From contig CAJJDN010000076.1 in assembly GCA_905182985.1 (NCBI GenBank), forward strand, positions 327,952 to 391,951: a stretch of DNA of 64,000 nucleotides, written 5' to 3'. The stretch's first letter is position 1; the number at the start of each line of letters is the position of its first letter. The notes under the pieces are model-generated. The model was not told the DNA's origin. It did no database searches and saw only the letters and a program-made list of their open reading frames with translations. Position numbers and translations under genes: made by a program. Origin of the DNA: Paramecium sonneborni (lineage: Eukaryota > Ciliophora > Oligohymenophorea > Peniculida > Parameciidae). Below, piece after piece: positions 52,827 to 64,000 of the stretch.

Positions 52827-53281
52827 TCAATAATGGTAATATCTGGATGGATATCTGGAATATCTGCTATAAGCTAATGAATTAGACAGAGGTGAACGCA
52901 CTACACTAGATCTTTCTACAGGAACATAGTCTACAGCTTCATCATATCTTTCAATAGGAACATATTCAACTCTTCTTTCAAGTCTTGGAACTGGAACATA
53001 ATCTCTATAATGTTCGACTTAATTATGTCAACATCATCTTACTTTCCACATAATCTGTATATCTTCTTTCGACTGGTTTGTATTCAATTCTTTATTCTGG
53101 AACATACTCTGTATATCTTTACTCAACAGGGATTCTTTCTACCCAAGAATTACCTAATTTATTTATAAATAACTATACCTCTTTGTGGAGTTGAGGTGTA
53201 ATATGGGGAAACATATGAATGGGTTGGGGAATACTAGTAGGGCCTTGAATATGATCTATATGGTGAATAGAGGTAACTCAT
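52827..53281 (-). CDS. Alveolin/articulin-like cortical protein
   Basis: Probable structural protein of the cortical (epiplasm) or similar skeleton. ATG 53279-53281 (MSYLYSPYRSYSRPYQYSP) to TGA 52827-52829. Two 25-nt introns (GTATAGTTA...AATTAG, GTAAGATGA...AATTAAG) leave exactly 135 codons. The centre is a repeat of Val/Pro/Glu/Tyr blocks: VERIPVEQRYTEYVPEQ, IEYKPVERRYTDYV, HYRDYVPVPRLERRVEYV, PIERYDEAVDYVPVERS. Charged VP-rich repeats of this kind define alveolins and articulins. The ends are Tyr/Ser/Arg-rich. The small size suggests a minor alveolin-like protein. It shares a 36-bp intergenic region with the divergent gene on the plus strand. Confidence 0.8.
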
Positions 53282-53317
53282 TTAAAACAAAATAAAATTT
53301 TATTGAAAGTTAATTCA
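53282..53317. promoter_or_regulatory. 36-bp divergent intergenic region
   Basis: Only 36 bp separate the ATG of the alveolin-like gene (-) from the proposed ATG of the large gene (+). If both starts are right, it must hold both 5' untranslated leaders, and each promoter must overlap the neighbouring gene or be bidirectional. Confidence 0.5.
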
Positions 53318-56300
53318 ATGTCCATTAAAGACATTTAAAAACTATAATCTCTATTTCAAATTAATAACGCCGTTGTTTAAGAGTATTTAGGAATTAGGTT
53401 CATAAATTAAACTCTTATTGATTAGGTATTGCCCACATGATTACTTATGTAGTTAGTTAATTGTGATAGTGCTAATGAGATTTACAAAATCAAAAAAACT
53501 GATGCCTGTAAAGATTGGGATAAATTGAAACATATCTTGTTAATCTACTTTATAGCATCACAAATGACTTTTGGAAAACCTATTCACAAATACATTTAAT
53601 AGGCATATGAAGACTATCTAATTTAATATCATATTTTCTATGAAGGATTAATCGAATTTCAAACTTGTACCATTTTCAATCAATATCTAATTATTAAACA
53701 TAAATTACTCAAAGAAGATTAGAATCTCAAAGCAGAATTTCGTAAATTACTCAATATGCTTATTTGGAAGACCAATTAATTACATTTTCTAATTCGAATT
53801 ATAATCGGTTATATTACCTATGTTAAAATAAGCAAACAAATTGGTAATGTAGAAAAAGTTTTTGAATAAATTTCTAAGTTAATTGAGAAATCTCTCAAAA
53901 ATGGTGCTAATTATCATCATTTTTAATTCAAAATGGATATTGAATTATTTACATCTTATTGGTATAAAATAATCAAAGTTAGCAATAATGAAACTAATAC
54001 TCTTAATCTAATTCAATTGCTATAGTAATCTCAATTCTACTTCAATGATTATAATTTCTAAACTGATATCATAACAACCCTTCAATCTATTTAGAAATAG
54101 AAACTTTCCATCAATTCTAAATTAAATCAAGATACTTAATCAAAAAACAAAAACAGAAAACCCATAATCTAAATTAATAATTTGATATCTGAAGAGTTTC
54201 CTAAAAACTCATCTAAATCCAATAATCAATTTTTGGATCTAGGTAAAATTGTTAAGACAGAACAAACTCAAACATCAGTTACAAGCAAAAGAATATTTAA
54301 ACCATCTGCTTCTAAACTTCTTAATTCATAATATAATCATATTGAAGAAGATCCAATATTTTAAATTCAAATTGAAAATTATCATATTAATAAAATTGTA
54401 AGAAAAGGCTGTTTTAAAATATAAAAACCGGTTACCTTATCAACATGCACCTGTATACTTTATTTAATATTATAGAGAGATACAAAACATAACCTTCTGC
54501 TTAAGAAGAATTGCCTTTACTTACATTCTAAGATTTTGAATAAGATCATCAAGATTCCATTCTTGAATTACCATCACCTGTTAAACCAGCAACTGAATCA
54601 GATCAAAAGATTTCTGGTAAGGATCACAGTATTAGTCATTCTTAATCATCTTAAGGAAAAATAGATAAATTAAATAGTCTAAGCAATCCTTATAAATTAA
54701 AAAATTTAATTAGTTCAAGATTTCAATAGATTTTAGATATAGCTTAACTTAGCGCTTGTTCTACTCCAAAAAACGCAGACATAGTAAAATCTATTAGAAG
54801 ATAAAAAACTATATCCATAAAAAAAGAACACAAAGAACTTTAAATATAATCGTAACAACCATCAATTCCACTTCTATAATCAATACCTGTCTTAAAAGAA
54901 TCAGATTAATAAACTTCAGAGAGAAGAAGAAGTGGAATGGTTGTAAATTCACCTGAAGCAGTTTCACAAATAACTTAGGCTATTTAAAAATCTAGTTAAG
55001 TAGAGATTGTTCCCACTAAATCATAAAATATAAATACTTTACCTTAACCAATCTAATAATAGTTATAAATAAATCAAAAACAAACTCTGCAACTTAATAC
55101 TAAACGACCATAAAGAAGGAATGTTTTAACATTAAGAACTGCTACAACCTTTTTTATGGAATAATCAAATGCTTACATACCAAAATTCTAATTCTCTTTA
55201 TGTTATCATAGCAGAACTATTTTATGGTAATGTGGCTTATAAATGACATCATAAGAAAATATTCAAATTGGATTTTAAGATACAACAAATAGTAAAATTG
55301 TGTACAGGGCTAAACTTTAAAATTTAGTTTTTGAAAATACTAAAAATTGGGCTTAAATCATTGAAGTCTTCATAAATGAATATCAATTATAAACATCTCA
55401 ATGTTTACCCTATTTACACTATAATTCAATAATGAGTAATAAGAAAACTGATAACTATAATTTTATCAAAATGGCAAACTATTAATTTGAGCTGACAAAA
55501 AATGAGTTAGAATAAATGGGAATATTAAAAGACTTGTTTAGATGGATGTATACAACTTATTTATATGAATAAATTAATATTAATGGCATTAGATTGATAT
55601 TATATACATTAGAAAAAGATAAGACTTTGAATGCTTATAGAGAATTAATTAATGTTGTTAATCTCTACAGAAGAATGATAATCTAATCCACTCTCTGTGA
55701 TGAGAAAGAGAAATTTCATTTATTGATTTGCAGCTATGGAGGTATTTTTTTATCATTTATAATCATAGAATGTATCAAAAATAATATTACTTTATTGAAT
55801 AGAATATTGAATTTTAAAGTGAATAAATAAAAAGATTAATAATACATGATTCACAAATAATTAGTAAACCTAAGAAATTTAAGTATAACAAATGATGAAG
55901 AATATATTTTCTTTATAATTAAAGTCAGTATCATATTTTAGAAAGAAAAGTATAAGTAAATTTATTATAAATTAGTATTTTGTATTATAAAAAAAATGAT
56001 TACCATACAAAATATTAAGTGGATGTATTATTTGAAGCTATTGATAGTCCAGTAAAAATAAAACCTCTTAGATTGTAATTTGATGCTATTGAAAAAATCT
56101 TAGAAAAAAGATATCATAACAATTTAAAATAGATAATAAACTAAATATTTTTTTCTTAAAGAAAATACTTGCATATGTTTTATGAATTTATTAATCAAAA
56201 GTTAATGATAAATGAATAAAAGTAGCTTTAAGTTAGAATGAATATATTTTCTTTACATGATGCTTAAAAAATGGAAGCATGTGGAATGAAATTAGGATTT

Positions 56301-59015
56301 CTAATAGATTTGTAAACTAAAGTCAAACCATTTGCAATAACTGAAATAGAAAGATACATATATGATGATACCTAAAAAAAATTGGATTATAAATCTAAAT
56401 CTTAAACTATTCATAATAGAGAGCATATGTTCGATAAACATTTTGCTTAAATATTTGGAGAAGATATTACCAATAATGAGTAATAACATTTTCACCAAAC
56501 AACTTTAATTGATTTAGTAAAACGTTACTAACCAAATATTAATGCAGAAGTAAAATAAGAAATAATTACAAAAAAAGTTGGGCCAATAATTATTTATTAA
56601 GAAAATCCCTTTGCTGATGTACACAATGATGATTTTGAAAAATTGGAGTCTTAATTTTTTAGTAGGTAAAACCTATAACTTAATAAAATTTAAAAGTATA
56701 GAATCAAATTAAAACATCTTTCAATTTAAATTTCTATTCTTCAAAAATAAATAATATTGATTTATCATCATAATTAAAGACTTCAAAGATTTTAAATCAC
56801 TCCTACAGATGAAGAAGATAATATAATTTCAAATATACTATAATTAATTAAAAATGGTCCTAATTGTTGGATAATTTAAATGCTCTATAAGAAAATTAGT
56901 TAGAGAGTTTTAAAATAATCATTTATTAGTTCTTAACTGTATGATGGGTTAGAACTATTAAAATATAAGAAATCAAAAAGCCAATTAGCAGAGATACCTT
57001 CATACAATGTATTACATTATTATATTTTAAACAATTATATGGTTTTATTAAAATATTTTACTTTAAAACAGTTTGTAATTGTTTAGAAGATTAAAAATTA
57101 TGGAAAATATTAGATAACAATAAAAGTCTTCTACAGATGCTAAAAGCCAGATATATTAGTAGAAAATGATTATTTTTTAATGAGGATAGATTTCTAAAAT
57201 ATTATGTTAAAAACTGGAATGATGAAAATGATTTTTAATAAATATGATATTACTGAAATGTTGAAAATTGATATACCTCAAATTATGACAGATGCAAACA
57301 TAGTTTAAACTGCGATGAATATATTTTTAAAATGTCATTTAGGAACATTTACATTAAGTTAAGTTCCATTTTTTGCTGTAAATATAGATGATATAAAATA
57401 AAATGAGAGTTAAATAATACAAAACTCATATGAAGATCATTCAACAAAAATTAATGTTCAATAAATAAGAAGGATTGGTAATTTTCCTGAAAATACAACT
57501 TTCAAAAAGTCTGATCTTTGTAAAGGATTTTTAGAACATTATATAAAAAACAGTAGACTTATTGTTACTCATATTAAAAAATCTTATTTAATACACTCAA
57601 TATCAACTGGATAATTAATTAAAATATCTAATAATAAGGTTACCTAATTAATGAATGATCAATAATAGATTATTGATTATGTGATAATTCAAATATATAG
57701 ACATTTACTATTAGATATATGGATTGTTAAAATTTATGTTCCAAAAACAACTAGACAAATGGTAGGGTTGTTAAGATCTGAAGATTTTAAGGAAAATGAT
57801 GGAAAAGATTTAATGGATAGTATCATAATATATAAGAAATAAGCAATATTAAGTTTTAAAGATTTAGATTCCTTTACAGATTTTACACCGAGATAAAGTG
57901 TAAATTTATAAAAATCAAATCACCGATTTAGCTAACCTAAAATATCTTAATTACATTCTCCTGCTATCTCATGTATCTAAGCATAAAATCATATGATATA
58001 ATCTTAAGTTACTGCATACTATTTAAATGATTTTTTCTCACTTACTAAATTAGTTACAGATTTCACTGAGTATCATTTGGATAATGGAAATAAAGAATAG
58101 TATATTATAAAGGAAAAATTAGTTTGGATTAACATAATTAATAATAATTTTTCATTAGAATAACATCCAAAATAGTAAAATTGTTTTTTATCTCTATTAT
58201 TTGATTAGAAAGAGATTAATCTTTAGGAATTACTATTTTAACGTTATATTAGAATAGAAAGAGTTGGAGAATCTCATATTGAGTTTTACATGAAGTATAC
58301 TTAAAAAACTGATCAATTAAAGGGTATTGCACTTTTAAAAGGAAAAATAAATCAATTAAATTTGCATAATAACAAATTTCCTAGTATAATTAGTGAAGTT
58401 AAATTCAATGAAGAATAGATTAAATTTATGAAAAGGACTTGCGTTTTCTTTCCTTTTGATGCCATCAGTTATGCTAATACTTCTAATTTCAATATTGAAT
58501 TGAAATATTTCTCATATAATAAATTTACTGAAGTTAAAGAGTAAATAAATTTAAGAGAATTGCTTAATTTATATATAGCAGATGGTTTCTATAAATATCA
58601 AACTAATTATATGAATTCAAAACTAAATCATTCAGACATCATAAGTATTTGCTATTATATGATTCATAAGATTAAGACATAAAACTTTTTGAATTTAAGT
58701 TAATACCATACAATACCTAATTTAAGCTAATTAAAAAATTAGAAATAAACAAATAAATTATAAAAACCAATTAGATTTTAAATAAAGACCTTTAAGAAAC
58801 CACAAATTTTCATTATATCTCTTTTATATAATGAAGTATAAGTCATTTGTATAAATTGGAAAACTTGTCAATAAATAAATGATGTATTTTCATTTAGTTA
58901 TTTAAACGAACACATAATGCATTTCAAATATTTAGTTGATAAAGAACCTAAAATAGCATTAGAAAGGGTAGCATAAATAATTGATAAATTAATGAATATT
59001 ATATTAATAAAATGA
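53318..59015 (+). CDS. Large protein of unknown function
   Basis: ATG 53318-53320 (MSIKDIQKLQSLFQINNAVV) to TGA 59013-59015, with several tiny introns (27 nt near 53.43 kb, 23 nt near 54.45 kb); about 1,850 residues. The first 350 or so residues are helical and not charged enough for a coiled coil (WDKLKHILLIYFIASQMTFG, FQTCTIFNQYLIIKHKLLK). A long Gln/Ser/Lys-rich low-complexity linker follows to about 55.1 kb (SERRRSGMVVNSPEAVSQIT). The second half is mixed (VFINEYQLQTSQCLPYL, NAYRELINVVNLYRRMI, VESHIEFYMKY-like segments, CVFFPFDAISYANTSNFNI). No known domain was recognised. Some introns at 55.9-56.1 kb were not placed. Its stop overlaps the next gene's start in ATGA. Confidence 0.72.
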
Positions 59016-60407
59016 AATCTATTATATTAATATTATTGATACAGCACTATTATTGTTGTGAAATCTACTACAATAATGATATATTGTTTGATTTCACTAA
59101 TACAATAGGTTAAAATATCTAATTAAGCGATAAAAAAATCTTGAACATGAATATTTGTGGTACAATACCATTCTAATGTGTTACTTAAAATGAGAAACAA
59201 ATCATGGTAATAAACGAAAAATCAACTTCAAATTTAATAATAGCAGAAGAAGATAATGAATGTGATTTTTATTCAAAGTAGCATGATTATGCCAAAAATG
59301 ATCTTAGACTTATAAATGAAAACAACCCTTTTGCAGGAGTGATATTGAAAATTTAAGGTGTTGAAGATGATGAGAATCTAGAACTATTATTAATATGTAG
59401 TAATTCAGATTAATTTGAAATTTAAACAACATGTGAATAAGATTATTGTATAAAGCATAAAAGCGTTTGCCCAAATCTAGTTTTTAATCCAATAATGAGG
59501 TTTTATTAATATTTGTACATTCCTCTAGGTGTAATTTTCATACTTTTAGGAATTTTTTTAATTGTTTTTGGATTTTAATATTTGAGATTGACAACAGTTG
59601 TATTGGCTTTCATGTTAGGAACAGCAATATATACAATTGTATTAGGTGAGGGAGTTTTGGATTAAGATTCAAGCGATTTTGCAATAATAATAATATTATG
59701 TTCTGGTATAGGAGTTGGGATCATCTATGCAAATACAACTTATGTAAGATACTTGCTTGTAAAATAATAGATTATAATTTTGATTAGGGAGTATTTAATA
59801 TAGGTCTAGTATTTGGAGTGCTAATTACTCTTTTAATTGAACCATTATTTTTACATTTATTCAATAGTCATCCAATGTATTTAACAATGACACTAATAAT
59901 GTTGATTTCAGGATTGATTTTTGGATTTTTGGCTTGCAAATTTCTAAACACTTTTGGGATAGGAACAACAGCTTTAGCAGGAGTATAATATGATATTTAA
60001 TATAGAGTTATTTATTAATCAAACCAATAGGATGGTTTGCAGGTGGATATCCTAATGAAATTTATTTAGTAAAGATAACATTTTATGGATTTGATATTTC
60101 CATAGATTTTAGATTTTACTTATATTTTTCATCCATAATTGTCTTAATGATTGGAAGTGTATTCTTTTAATATAGATAATTGAGAAAGAGAATGAGTATG
60201 GATGAAATGTTTGCATATAAAGATATGGATTATTATGAAATGGGAAATATAGAAAAGGGAAAAAAATCAGATGTTAAAGGATTTGAAGATGAAACTGAAG
60301 TAATAATTAGATTTAATATAAAGGTTGTTATGCAATCTGTACAATTTGTTAAAAAATTAAGTGAAAAAGGTTAGAGAAAGAGTGATTCAAGTGAAGAGAA
60401 TTAGTGA
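59012..60407 (+). CDS. TMEM198-like (DUF4203) multi-pass membrane protein
   Basis: Polytopic membrane protein. ATG 59012-59014 (MKSIILILLIQHYYCC, a likely signal peptide) to TGA 60405-60407. Two introns, 29 nt (after RYLL, near 59.77 kb) and 23 nt (near 59.98 kb), leave exactly 448 codons. An extracellular/lumenal segment of about 150 residues has spaced cysteines (CGTIPFQC, ICSNSD, CEQDYC, VCPN). It is followed by about seven hydrophobic spans (YIPLGVIFILLGIFLIVFGF, LTTVVLAFMLGTAIYTIVL, IIIILCSGIGVGIIYA, IGLVFGVLITLLI, MTLIMLISGLIFGFLACKF). The segment GSYLLIKPIGWFAGGYPNE is the TM198/TM7SF3-type signature. The cytoplasmic tail is charged. TMEM198 has been linked to Wnt signalling in animals; a role here is unknown. 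Confidence 0.85.
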
Positions 60408-60449
60408 ATTTTAATTTTGATAATATTGTTATTCTGTTGATATTTGCAT

Positions 60450-61093
60450 TCAATTGTGGAAATTCCAAATCATGAATCCTGTTGTTCCCATAAAAGCAGC
60501 CCAACCCCAAAGTTCATAGAATCCTCTATAACCAGCATGATATTAACGAATCACTTATCTTAAAATTGAATAACATTTTACCTATGTGTACCATTACAAA
60601 ATGGAGCATTTGCACTAGATTTACAATTACACAATTTATAATATCCAGAAGTATCAACATTAAATTTGATTGGTCTATTTCTAGTTGCTGAGGCATTGCA
60701 CATTCCATCACACCATGGATTTGCTTATGAAATACCACATGAACACCATTAATAAATCTTAATTTAGCTTATTTGAATTACCTTTCCCTTCTATAGATAA
60801 CAATTATAAGGATAGAAACCAGCAACATAAGGTACTGATGCTGGACGATATTTTCCTTCAGGGTATGGAATGGATTCAGGTAAAAGCACAAATTTTTACT
60901 AAGGAAAATCTGTAATATCATCTGGCTTTCTTTCTTTTCTAGCTTTATTTATTAATCCAATTAAAATATTACCTGCAGGTGGAGTAATGATCTCAGGTGG
61001 TAATGTATATGGATCACGTAAATGAGCTTCACCATGTTAAAGTATCGTTGACACGGTTCTGTATTTAGCTGCCTTCTTCAAGATTTAAGACAT
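60450..61093 (-). CDS. Two-domain CDGSH iron-sulfur protein (CISD3/MiNT-like)
   Basis: Likely 2Fe-2S protein of the mitochondrial NEET family. ATG 61091-61093 (MSQILKKAAKYRTVSTILQ, basic and hydroxylated, plausible as a mitochondrial presequence) to TGA 60450-60452. Introns of 24 nt (GTAATTCAA...AATTAAG) and 23 nt (GTAAAATGT...TTTTAAG) leave exactly 199 codons. A first motif WCSCGISQANPWCDGMC and a second LCNCKSSANAPFCNGTH are joined by RNRPIKFNVDTSG, matching the CISD3 layout of two CDGSH units. In the first unit the usual histidine ligand is cysteine (CDGMC); the second has CNGTH. Unlike animal CISD3 the protein has a Pro-rich N-terminal extension and a C-terminal hydrophobic segment (FYELWGWAAFMGTTGFMIW) that could anchor it in a membrane. 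Confidence 0.88.
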
Positions 61094-61731
61094 CCAAAAT
61101 AAATTAATTAATACAATATCAATAATTAATATTTCACATACTAACCAAGATAATCAATCTATTTATTCATATGCCTATATCAATAAACATTATAGAATTA
61201 TTTATTAGACATTCATAGATATTATATATACAATATAATTCTTACTAAATGTTGTATGCTGATTATAATACCACTTCGAAATATTCCTATTAGATAAATT
61301 TGCTGGATTTAATCTTTCATACAATCCAAGCTTTTAATATAAAGATTGATAAAATGATTCATACAAAACCAAAATTCATTTATTATTAGAAGTAAAGCTA
61401 TCTAATATCGTATTTAAATGATTGAAAGATAAATGAAATAGATTCGGCTGGAATATATATTCATATTTGTATGAATGTTTCATTTTGCTATATAAATGGG
61501 TCCATATCCTTAGCATTTAACCACATCTACTGCAAATCAAACCTTCTTGATTTAATCATAATTATTTTATATTTTTACAATTGATAATATTAGATTTTTT
61601 ATAACAAATAATTGATCATATACAACAGAATTTTGAATATTGAATAAGTTTGCAAGTAAATGAATATTTTTATGATTTGGAAGAAAGAATTAATGATTTT
61701 GATTAAATTATATGAATTTAGAAATCTGATA
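61094..61731. other. Spacer with a possible unrecognised coding stretch
   Basis: 638 bp between two minus-strand genes. On the minus strand, reading in the ciliate code gives GLICSRCGQMLRIWTHLYSK...LNTILDSFTSNNK, then an in-frame TGA near 61378, then a further protein-like run (LYESFYQSLYQKLGLYERLN, then SNRNISKWYYNQH) to about 61.21 kb. A 33-nt intron could explain an earlier TGA but no GT...AG pair removes this one. It may be a broken gene, two fragments, or chance. Confidence 0.3.
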
Positions 61732-63315
61732 TCATTATGGGGGTTATTACTAAGGTAATAAAGCTCTTAATAATAATATTTTATTTAGATTAATGGCAGT
61801 TTATTGAATAAGATCTGGCAAACAAAACTAATGAGGTTTTTCTTCTTAGACCATATTTTCTTCCTTAACATGATCTTAATCATGTTATTATTCTATTAGC
61901 ATTTCAGCACTTTAAATAACATGAGTATGATGTGATCTTTACTATGATATATTAGGGCCTTAAATTTAAATAACTTTTCTAATAATTTTATCTTAATTGT
62001 TTTAAACTACTTCTTACTCTTTAGATTTCTTTTTTTTTCTTGGTTATTCTTCATACTCTTAATTATCCTATTATTATTATTCATTCTTTTTCAATTATAA
62101 AAGTTTGTCATAGACATCAATGTAGGCTTATTTAATATCTGGTAGATCAGTAATTTAAGTGAAATTTTTAGGTAATTCAACTGGATCAATAACAACTTCA
62201 ATGTCATCATTATTAAATGGTTCTAGAAACTCTTATAATTTCTTAAGATGTTATTGAAATTTACTAATAGTATTACTACTATCAACACATAGTATGATAT
62301 ATTTTTAATCTAGTTTGTTATTTACATTGTTATTTGTACTTTTATATAATACTTGTTAAATTGTCAAAACTAAAGATTTAGAATCTTAAAATTTAAATAC
62401 ATTTGTATTGAGATACAATTTAATACATGAACTAAATTTAATACATAGAAATAAAGGATGTTTAACTTTATGTCTTATGTTTGGAGCTGAGAAATAATTA
62501 TTCAATCCTTCAATAGTATTAGTAATAACTTCAGTATTTTATGGTTTTGTTGTTGTGAATTGTTTTTCAAGTGTATTAGTTGGAAAAGGATCGAAATAAG
62601 ATTGTAATTTCTATTTATTTTATTATTCAATATCTCTGGCTGATTTTCTTGAATCAACAAAAATAGGAGGAGAAATACGTGAAATTAAAATCTATGGGAA
62701 TTCAAACTTACTCTAACAAAGATAAAGTGTAATTATAATATGAAATTTTTAATGCTAAATAATATAAATGTTAATACATCATGATTATATGAAGTAGTAT
62801 TAAATTTGAGTCCAGAGAAAATACATTTGTTGTTTTCTAAATCCATTTTTTAATTTCCCTTAACACCTACTTCCAAAAGATGAAAAGTCTTCATAGGACT
62901 TACTGTAGGTTTAACAATTTAAATTTTTGCCTAAATAAAAAAAATGGTTAATACATAGATTTTTCCAGGTGGAGCAAGCTTCTCATCAGTAGTGGGATCA
63001 GTTATCTAAGGTTATTTATAAAATAATTATTCATACTTCTAATTCAACACCAATATCTGGTAGATTCCAACTTTTATGCCAATTCCAACCTAATCCATTT
63101 TTATTTGTGTAAATGAAATTTCTACTTTGTTCTATTTTAAGATCAATAACTGGATCTATCTAACCTTATTCTGATGGTATTTTTAGTTAAACTGAAGGAC
63201 TTAAATTCCAAGTTGTTTCTGTATCCTTCGATATGCGTTTTACATCATACGAACATGGAATCCATTCCCATTACTTATCCTAAGGAGCCAAGTCAGATTT
63301 CTAATTTTCCTTCAT
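61732..63315 (-). CDS. Unrecognised protein, possibly DNA-binding
   Basis: ATG 63313-63315 (MKENQKSDLAPQDKQWEW) to TGA 61732-61734. Introns of 31 nt (GTATGAATA...ACCTTAG), 24 nt (near 62.94 kb) and 23 nt (near 62.77 kb) leave a whole number of codons, about 501 residues. The N-terminal half looks like a beta-rich domain (LPDIGVELE, MDLENNKCIFSGLKFNTTSY, FEFPQILISRISPPIFV, then DSRKSARD). That style recalls Ig-fold transcription factors such as NDT80 or p53-like families, which is only an impression. The C-terminal half is Gln-rich with a basic patch PRKKKKSKE that could be a nuclear localisation signal. No confident family. Confidence 0.7.
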
Positions 63316-63388
63316 TAAAATTATATAATATTAATGATTTCCATCTTTATTAAGGATTGTTTAAATAATATAGACTTAGAACTTTCAC

Positions 63389-64000
63389 TCAAAATATCTT
63401 AGAAGATCTATTTTCTAAGTCAGTTATCACTTTTGAAGAAATTCTAGATGTTTTAACACTACCAGAAATCTAATCAATCTAGATCTAAATAGTTTGCAAT
63501 CTTTTACAGTTCTTTCTAGTTCTTTCATCTATTCTCTTAAAGATTTAATAATTACTTATAAATGATTCAATATCTTCATTAAATCGATCCAAACTATCCT
63601 AAATTAACAATATCTCAATATAAGTATTAATTCTTTTTAGTTAAATTTTGACTTACGATGTTTTCGATTTTAGTTGATTACTTATTTGACCAGAACTAAA
63701 CATTCCAAATTATTAAGTTCAATAAGAATAACACCAATAATTACTCCCTCTGTTATTTATTTAACGAATTTCAATTAGATTATCTAAATCTGACTAAACT
63801 ACAATATTTAGTCAAAATTATTGAATTCATCATAAAAGGAGAGATAATACTCTATAAATTAGAGAATTCAATCTACTTTTGAAGATGTCTTTATAATAAT
63901 TAATACATTTTGGATCATCTCATAAATCTGCATCGTGTGAAATTCATTAGGAATCTTTAAATCACTAATGATTATACAAGAATATGATTTAAACTTTATT
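63389..64000 (-). CDS. Partial helical protein, 5' end outside window or unresolved
   Basis: Minus-strand frame ending at TGA 63389-63391: FGMFSSGQISNQLKSKTS, a 24-nt intron, INTYIEILLIQDSLDRFNED, IESFISNYQIFKRIDERTR, then ISGSVKTSRISSKVITDLEN to the stop. It is helical and polar. Further upstream, frames to the window edge need introns I could not place. The next gene's ATG is only 73 bp downstream. Not recognised. Confidence 0.55.

Noticed and set aside
53318..60407. Bacterial-style operon by horizontal transfer, suggested by the ATGA overlap
   Set aside because: Both genes use TAA/TAG as glutamine and have tiny introns and the same base composition as their neighbours, so they are native ciliate genes.
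59012..60407. Channel or transporter identity for the multi-pass protein
   Set aside because: The spans and the GSYLL...GGYPNE segment fit the TMEM198/DUF4203 family; no pore or transporter motif is present.

Overview
The window reads as ciliate macronuclear DNA, most likely Paramecium or a close relative. It is very AT-rich. Long genes stay open only when TAA and TAG are read as glutamine and TGA is the sole stop. Introns are tiny: those placed here are 19-33 nt, GT...AG, most about 25 nt. Genes are packed closely, often 30-120 bp apart. A conventional ORF search breaks almost every gene at its glutamine codons, so the models here were read by hand in the ciliate code. For most shorter models, exon length after intron removal was checked to be a multiple of three.

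Layout. 1-11473 (-): a nearly complete outer-arm beta-type axonemal dynein heavy chain, running off the left edge. 12412-22890: four tandem units of 2,609 bp. Each has a complete eIF1A gene (-) and the 3' end of a leucine-rich-repeat membrane protein gene (-); only the last unit joins the rest of that gene (22332-27657). 28652-29415 (+): a RING/IBR zinc-finger gene with four homopolymer frameshifts. 31322-35831 (+): a VWA plus alpha-kinase protein with a Gln/Pro/Gly repeat array. A 68-N gap (30672-30739) lies between duplicated contig ends. 36998-41979 (-): a TmcB-like PAS membrane protein. 42412-48145: two small coiled-coil proteins (+), a RING/IBR protein (-), an Aurora-like kinase (-) and a polo-like kinase (-). 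47871-50341: a second contig-end duplication around a single N, covering the kinase 5' end and most of an SSL1/p44 (TFIIH) gene. 50789-50862 (+): tRNA-Ile(AAU). Then follow a cyclic-nucleotide-binding protein (-), an alveolin/articulin-like cytoskeletal protein (-), a large unrecognised protein (+), a TMEM198-like membrane protein (+), a two-domain CDGSH iron-sulfur protein (-), an unrecognised protein (-) and a partial gene (-) at the right edge.

The genes do not form a pathway. They are typical ciliate housekeeping, ciliary, cortical and signalling genes. The main points for a second look are: the tandem array built on a truncated LRR gene, with a 51-bp TA-bounded insertion in one unit; the two redundant contig joins; the in-frame minisatellite in the alpha-kinase; a DFG-to-DFT kinase; a CDGSH domain whose histidine ligand is cysteine; and a 4-bp ATGA overlap between consecutive genes. 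I found no CRISPR array, transposase or viral gene, and nothing I would call an undescribed system with confidence.
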